From Candidatus Saccharimonadota bacterium (GTDB lineage Bacteria > Patescibacteriota > Saccharimonadia > Saccharimonadales > Saccharimonadaceae): a stretch of 34,775 nucleotides of DNA. Below are positions 31,410 through 34,775 of the stretch, one piece after another; positions within the stretch are counted from its first letter, which is position 1, and every line of letters begins with the position of its first letter. The notes under the pieces are model-generated. The model worked only from the letters and a program-made list of their open reading frames with translations, was not told the DNA's origin and made no database searches. Made by a program: the position numbers and the translations under genes. The DNA lies in contig JAFWBV010000012.1 in NCBI GenBank assembly GCA_017506895.1, positions 1 through 34,775 on the forward strand, written 5' to 3'.

Positions 31410-31418
31410 ATTATAACA
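31410..31418 (-). promoter_or_regulatory. Promoter of the 83-residue gene
   Basis: Extended -10 TGTTATAAT on the minus strand; no good -35 at 17 bp. It would give a leader of about 135 nt including the folded element. Confidence 0.5.
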
Positions 31419-31479
31419 CACCTGTATGCTCAAATCCCATAAACTGACAGCCCCGACCACTTTTATCGGCGTCAGCGGG

Positions 31480-31508
31480 TTGTTTTTCCGCTCATAATAT
31501 AGTAATAT
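31480..31508 (+). promoter_or_regulatory. Candidate promoter of dusB
   Basis: TTGTTT (31480-31485), 17 bp, TAATAT (31503-31508). The leader would be only about 8 nt; no Shine-Dalgarno site is seen before the ATG at 31523. Confidence 0.45.
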
Positions 31509-31522
31509 CGTCCCATAATCTT

Positions 31523-32560
31523 ATGAATATATGGCAAAAATTACCTAAACCTTTTCTCATTCTGGCGCCCATGGAAGGCGTTACGGATATTATTTTTCGT
31601 CAAGTCATCGCTCGTGCTGGTCGTCCAGATTTATTTTATACAGAATTCACCAACGTATCTAGCTATGCTTCCGAAAAAGGCCGCGCAAATGCTCTAGAAA
31701 GATTCCAAATCGCTCCTACCGATTCCCCTATTATTGCCCAAATATGGGGCAAAAATCCTGAACATTTTTCGGAAGTTTCATCCGCGCTTTCATCGCTAGG
31801 GTTTTCTGGAATTGATCTTAATTTTGGTTGTCCAGACAAGCATGTCAATCAAGCCGGCGGCGGCGCTGCCATGATTAAAACTCCCGAGCTAGCCGCAGAA
31901 TGTTTTAGAAACACCGTCAAATCTACCACTCTTCCCGTATCTATCAAAACCCGTCTCGGTTGGAGCAAAGTCGAAGAATACCAAACCTGGCTTCCCACAC
32001 TTTTACAAGAACACCCCACAGCCCTAACTGTTCATCTTCGTACCAAAAAAGAAATGAGCAAAGTCCCCGCCCATCACGAACTTATACCCGACATCATTAA
32101 GCTACGTGACAAAATCAGCTCAGAGACTAAACTCATCATAAACGGTGACATTAGAGATCGTGCTCACGCTATGGAACTCTATGCAAAATACCCAGAAATT
32201 GACGGTTTTATGATTGGCCGTGGCGTATTCGCTAATCCCTACTGTTTCACCGACCACACTCCTTCGCGCGAAGAACTCTTAGAGCTTCTAAAAATGCACC
32301 TAGACTTATACGAAGAACACATGAATGGCTATTTGAGAAACATTTGCGACAACGGGAGCAAGCTAGCGAGCGAGCCCTGTGACGACAGGCGCGAGCGAAG
32401 CGGTTTCGAAAATAGCCATTCAGGTGCTCCATCATATGAACCCCTAAAACATTTTTTCAAAATCTACATTAATAATTTTCCTGGCGCCAAAGAAATCCGA
32501 GCCGAGCTAATGGAAACCCACTCTGTCGCCGAAGCTCGAAACATTATCGACAAGCTCTAA
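31523..32560 (+). CDS. dusB: tRNA-dihydrouridine synthase, with in-frame inserted element
   Basis: 345 residues. FMN-binding barrel of the Dus family: APMEGVTD (15-22), the catalytic cysteine C103 in NFGCPDKHV, K142 in VSIKTRLGW, H171 in TVHLRTKKE, NGD (207-209) and the phosphate loop IGRGVFANPY (231-240). It reduces uridine in the D-arm of tRNA using NADPH. The C-terminal helical domain (ELLELLKMHLDLYEEH ... YEPLKHFFKIYINNFPGAKEIRAELME) is interrupted at residues 267-300 by a Cys-, Ser- and Arg-containing stretch encoded by a palindromic element (see separate entry). The frame stays open, and the domain continues after the insert. DusB rather than DusA or DusC is the best guess. Confidence 0.93.
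   Translation: MNIWQKLPKPFLILAPMEGVTDIIFRQVIARAGRPDLFYTEFTNVSSYASEKGRANALERFQIAPTDSPIIAQIWGKNPEHFSEVSSALSSLGFSGIDLNFGCPDKHVNQAGGGAAMIKTPELAAECFRNTVKSTTLPVSIKTRLGWSKVEEYQTWLPTLLQEHPTALTVHLRTKKEMSKVPAHHELIPDIIKLRDKISSETKLIINGDIRDRAHAMELYAKYPEIDGFMIGRGVFANPYCFTDHTPSREELLELLKMHLDLYEEHMNGYLRNICDNGSKLASEPCDDRRERSGFENSHSGAPSYEPLKHFFKIYINNFPGAKEIRAELMETHSVAEARNIIDKL
32323..32421 (+). mobile_element. In-frame palindromic insert in dusB
   Basis: 19-bp terminal inverted repeats (32323-32341 and 32403-32421) match at 17 of 19 positions, including 12 contiguous outer bases. The whole is 99 bp, a multiple of three, so the frame is kept. The interior is GC-richer than the gene, with GCGAGC repeats and a short stem CTGT-GACG-ACAG. 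It inserts 33 codons into a C-terminal linker. It resembles in form the Rickettsia palindromic elements; identity with any known family is not claimed. Confidence 0.6.
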
Positions 32561-32564
32561 ACAC

Positions 32565-32593
32565 TTGATTATTTATAAAAAATATGGTAATTT
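32565..32593 (+). promoter_or_regulatory. Candidate promoter of the 273-residue unknown gene
   Basis: TTGATT (32565-32570), 17 bp ending TATGG, TAATTT (32588-32593), directly after the dusB stop codon. Only moderately like consensus. Confidence 0.4.
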
Positions 32594-32596
32594 TGC

Positions 32597-32631
32597 ATGC
32601 ATAAATCGATTAATTCTCATTAATCGTGCAT
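32597..32631 (+). promoter_or_regulatory. Leader hairpin before the 273-residue unknown gene
   Basis: CGATTAAT-TCTC-ATTAATCG (32607-32626), an 8-bp perfect stem, extended outwards by ATGCA / TGCAT (32597-32601 and 32627-32631) with a 5-nt bulge on one side. Followed by TTTT, so it could also be a weak terminator for dusB. Confidence 0.5.
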
Positions 32632-32663
32632 TTTAAAAACTAGACTTTAAGGAGGTGATGGAA

Positions 32664-33485
32664 ATGTACTTTTGTAAACGAGCAAAAGACGTAAAATGGG
32701 ATGCCTTGCAGCTCGATCACAAGACCTACGAACTCACTCAAGATTTAAATCATCCACGTGTGATTGACACCATTAGAAAAAGCTTACATTTTGGCGATCA
32801 GCGCTGTGAAAGGAACTTAAGAAAACATATTGCAGAAAAACTCTCTAAAAATGGCAAAAAAGTAGCAATCTGGGGAGAGGACGTCAATCGTATTATTAGA
32901 GTCATTCAAAATGCCCTAGCCGATGCCGGCTTCATCAGAATCGACCTGCCGATTATCTATGATGGTGTATATGATTACACCATGCATAGACTCGTAAACT
33001 TCTTCAATTGGAACTCAGACAATCTCGAAATCTTCTTGTGCTACCTAAAAAACCGACACAACAATAACTATAATGATGTCGTTATGGATTATTGCATCAA
33101 TACAGTCGGATTTGCCGGATACGAAATCGATAACACCTGGGAAAAAGAGTTTGGTCACATCTTTTTCCAAACTACTCTAGAAGAAGGTTTGCAAACTCTC
33201 CAGCGTCTCGAAAGAATTATCAGAATCTACTATACGGAAAGCCTTAAAACTCGAAAAGGTTACGAAACATTCAACCGAAACACATCAGAAAATATCTTCG
33301 AATGTTTTACTAATTTTTTGACACCATCCCAAAAACAATTTATGGAATGGTGGCTCCACCATCAAGAGACTGGATACATCATCCTTTCGAGCCAAGACAT
33401 CGACACGCGAAACAGTTGTATCATCAGCTTTTTAGCCAATGCAAAACCAATTTTGAGCCAAGTCAGATCATTATTAAAAGTCTAG
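32664..33485 (+). CDS. Unknown soluble protein, 273 residues
   Basis: The ATG at 32664 is chosen because AAGGAGG (32649-32655) lies 8 nt upstream; the match to the 16S 3' end extends to AAGGAGGTGAT. Upstream in-frame GTG and ATG codons lie inside that site. No signal peptide or membrane segment. The sequence has many aromatic and charged residues (NFFNWNSDNLEIFLCYLKNRHNNNYND; FMEWWLHHQETGYIIL) and looks mainly alpha-helical. I recognise no family. The gene is its own unit: candidate promoter after dusB, a leader hairpin and a strong terminator. The full-length anti-Shine-Dalgarno match implies high translation, unlike the leaderless murD next to it. Confidence 0.75.
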   Translation: MYFCKRAKDVKWDALQLDHKTYELTQDLNHPRVIDTIRKSLHFGDQRCERNLRKHIAEKLSKNGKKVAIWGEDVNRIIRVIQNALADAGFIRIDLPIIYDGVYDYTMHRLVNFFNWNSDNLEIFLCYLKNRHNNNYNDVVMDYCINTVGFAGYEIDNTWEKEFGHIFFQTTLEEGLQTLQRLERIIRIYYTESLKTRKGYETFNRNTSENIFECFTNFLTPSQKQFMEWWLHHQETGYIILSSQDIDTRNSCIISFLANAKPILSQVRSLLKV

Positions 33486-33491
33486 TTATTG

Positions 33492-33518
33492 TCCCCGATT
33501 CCACAATCGGGGATATTT
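33492..33518 (+). terminator. Terminator after the 273-residue gene
   Basis: TCCCCGATT / AATCGGGGA, 9-bp perfect stem (33492-33500 and 33505-33513) with a CCAC loop, followed by TATTTT. Confidence 0.9.
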
Positions 33519-33545
33519 TCTACCCAATAAACACTCCAAAAAACG

Positions 33546-33554
33546 TGCTATAAT
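33546..33554 (+). promoter_or_regulatory. Extended -10 promoter of murD, predicted leaderless start
   Basis: TGCTATAAT, then exactly 6 nt (ATAATC), then ATG at 33561. No ribosome-binding site and no good -35 box. Confidence 0.65.
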
Positions 33555-33560
33555 ATAATC

Positions 33561-34775
33561 ATGAAAATTGCATTACTCGGCTATGGTAAAGAAGGTAAAT
33601 CCATAGAAAATTATTTCAAAAAACACTATCAAGATTTAAAATGTGATATACTTGAAAACTTTACACCAGCAGAAATTAAAACCAAAAATTTCAGTTCATA
33701 TGATTATGTATTTCGTAGCCCATCGGTACCACCGCTGCATCTAGAAAATGAATCTTCCGTCACTAAGTATTTTTTTAACAACTGCCCTTGTGATATTATC
33801 GGTGTCACCGCCACGAAAGGCAAAGGTACCACTTGTTCGTTTATCAAATCACTATTAGATGCCGATTCTAAAGATGCCTATCTTGTTGGTAATATTGGTG
33901 TACCCGCTATAGATATTCTCGATGACCTTAATCAAAACTCCGTTGTAGTTTACGAAATGTCTAGCTTCCAGCTCTGGGATCTTCAAAAATCACCACATAT
34001 TGCTGTAGTTGGAACTATCGAACCAGACCACCTAAACGTTCATGATGGTTATGATGATTACGTAAATGCCAAGACTAATATCTGCTGCCATCAGACCGCC
34101 GACGATTATGTTATTTTCTATCAAGACAATCCAGAATCTGTCAAAATCGCTAGTCACAGCTCAGCTCAAAAAATCGGATATCCATTTGAAATTCCGGATG
34201 AAATCAAGCATGCTGTTAACATTCCTGGAGAACACAATTTAAACAATGCTATAGCAGCCATCGCCGCAGTTGCGAGCTATCAAAATATCTCACCAGACGA
34301 ATATTTAAGAGACAAAAAAGATATCATTATAAAAGGTCTGACCAATTTTAAAGGGCTACCACACCGTCTCGAATTCTTACGCGAATTAAATAATGTCAAA
34401 TACTATGACGATAATTTTTCAACCAATCCGTCATCTACCAGAGTAGCTATTAACGCTTTTCCAAATACCAATCTCGTGGTTATTGTTGGTGGACGCGATA
34501 AAACTGACAATCAAGACTTACCCGAAATCTACGAAATTTTACAAGCAAGCCAGATTAAAACTATTATTTTGATGGGTGAATCTGGCCACGAATTAGCCAA
34601 AAAATATCACGATGATCGCTTTATCGTAGTAGAATCGCTAAAAGAAGCTATCAACACCGCCAAAAAAACAGCTGAAGTCATTGCCCCGTCTATTGTCTTA
34701 ATGTCACCATCTGCAGCATCATTTGACATGTTCAAAAACGTCTACGACCGTGGTGACCAGTATCAACTTTTAATA
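33561..34775 (+). CDS. murD: UDP-N-acetylmuramoyl-L-alanine--D-glutamate ligase (3' end beyond window)
   Basis: 405 codons are visible with no stop before the edge; MurD is usually 430-450 long, and the visible end (SPSAASFDMFKNVYDRGDQ) is the well-known motif close to the C-terminus, so only a few residues are missing. An N-terminal Rossmann-like GYGKEG, the ATP loop GVTATKGKGTT (81-91), EMSSFQLWDL, EPDHLNVHDGYDDYVNAK and HRLEF (268-272) define the Mur ligase order of domains. It adds D-glutamate to UDP-MurNAc-L-Ala in the cytoplasm during peptidoglycan synthesis. It probably starts a cell-wall gene cluster that continues past the window. The mRNA is predicted to be leaderless. Confidence 0.95.
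   Translation, partial: MKIALLGYGKEGKSIENYFKKHYQDLKCDILENFTPAEIKTKNFSSYDYVFRSPSVPPLHLENESSVTKYFFNNCPCDIIGVTATKGKGTTCSFIKSLLDADSKDAYLVGNIGVPAIDILDDLNQNSVVVYEMSSFQLWDLQKSPHIAVVGTIEPDHLNVHDGYDDYVNAKTNICCHQTADDYVIFYQDNPESVKIASHSSAQKIGYPFEIPDEIKHAVNIPGEHNLNNAIAAIAAVASYQNISPDEYLRDKKDIIIKGLTNFKGLPHRLEFLRELNNVKYYDDNFSTNPSSTRVAINAFPNTNLVVIVGGRDKTDNQDLPEIYEILQASQIKTIILMGESGHELAKKYHDDRFIVVESLKEAINTAKKTAEVIAPSIVLMSPSAASFDMFKNVYDRGDQYQLLI

Noticed and set aside
1-34775. tRNA or rRNA genes, insertion sequences, CRISPR arrays, or UGA recoding
   Set aside because: None was seen by reading both strands; RF2 and TGG-only tryptophan support the standard code.

Overview
The window looks like a chromosomal piece of a low-GC member of the Candidate Phyla Radiation (Patescibacteria), most likely a Saccharibacterium (TM7). 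Reasons: the ribosomal-protein genes match bacterial S10/spc order but lack L29 and L30; several of these proteins carry lysine-rich tails; operons are tightly packed; and an intact RF2 gene together with TGG-only tryptophan indicates the standard genetic code. The lineage call is inference and was not checked against a database.

Layout. 1-267 is the 3'-truncated start of a secreted protein (minus strand), followed by a small membrane protein (336-782) and a membrane-anchored FKBP isomerase (1023-1751). 1825-4008 holds the tail of the spc operon (L6-L18-S5-L15). 4077-17320 is a Wzx/Wzy-type exopolysaccharide cluster: two GT4 glycosyltransferases, a TupA-like ATP-grasp protein, an EpsG-like polymerase, an acyltransferase, a third putative glycosyltransferase, a flippase, UDP-glucuronate 4-epimerase, UDP-glucose dehydrogenase, an LCP ligase, a fused Wzz/BY-kinase and a CpsB phosphatase. 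17453-22321 encodes a 1622-residue surface protein with a vWA domain, Cna-B-like repeats and a sortase-like tail. 22474-29095 is the front of the ribosomal operon (L3-L4-L23-L2-S19-L22-S3-L16-S17-L14-L24-L5-S14-S8). Past it lie an orphan gene, prfB, a small orphan with a structured leader, then on the plus strand dusB, another orphan, and murD running off the right edge.

The main point of interest is that about 18.4 kb of cell-surface genes sits between S8 and L6, which are normally adjacent in the spc operon. A terminator follows S8, the adhesin and polysaccharide genes have their own promoters, and L6 has a new promoter of its own. No convincing terminator separates the polysaccharide genes from L6, so read-through is possible.

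The regulatory sequences are unusually readable. Many promoters have a -35 box, a 17-bp spacer and an extended -10 of the form TG-A-TATAAT. A second class has TGnTATAAT exactly 6 nt before the ATG, which predicts leaderless mRNAs (prfB, murD and the left-edge secreted protein). The L3 operon has a leader of about 190 nt with a tiny ORF with a strong Shine-Dalgarno site inside a possible stem, followed by two homologous hairpins. dusB carries an in-frame 99-bp insert bounded by 19-bp inverted repeats.

Inferred teamwork of the surface genes: Ugd and the epimerase make UDP-GlcA and UDP-GalA; glycosyltransferases build a repeat unit; the flippase and polymerase export and polymerise it; the Wzz/BY-kinase and CpsB set chain length by tyrosine phosphorylation; and LCP attaches the polymer to the envelope. 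The initiating sugar-phosphate transferase is not in the window.
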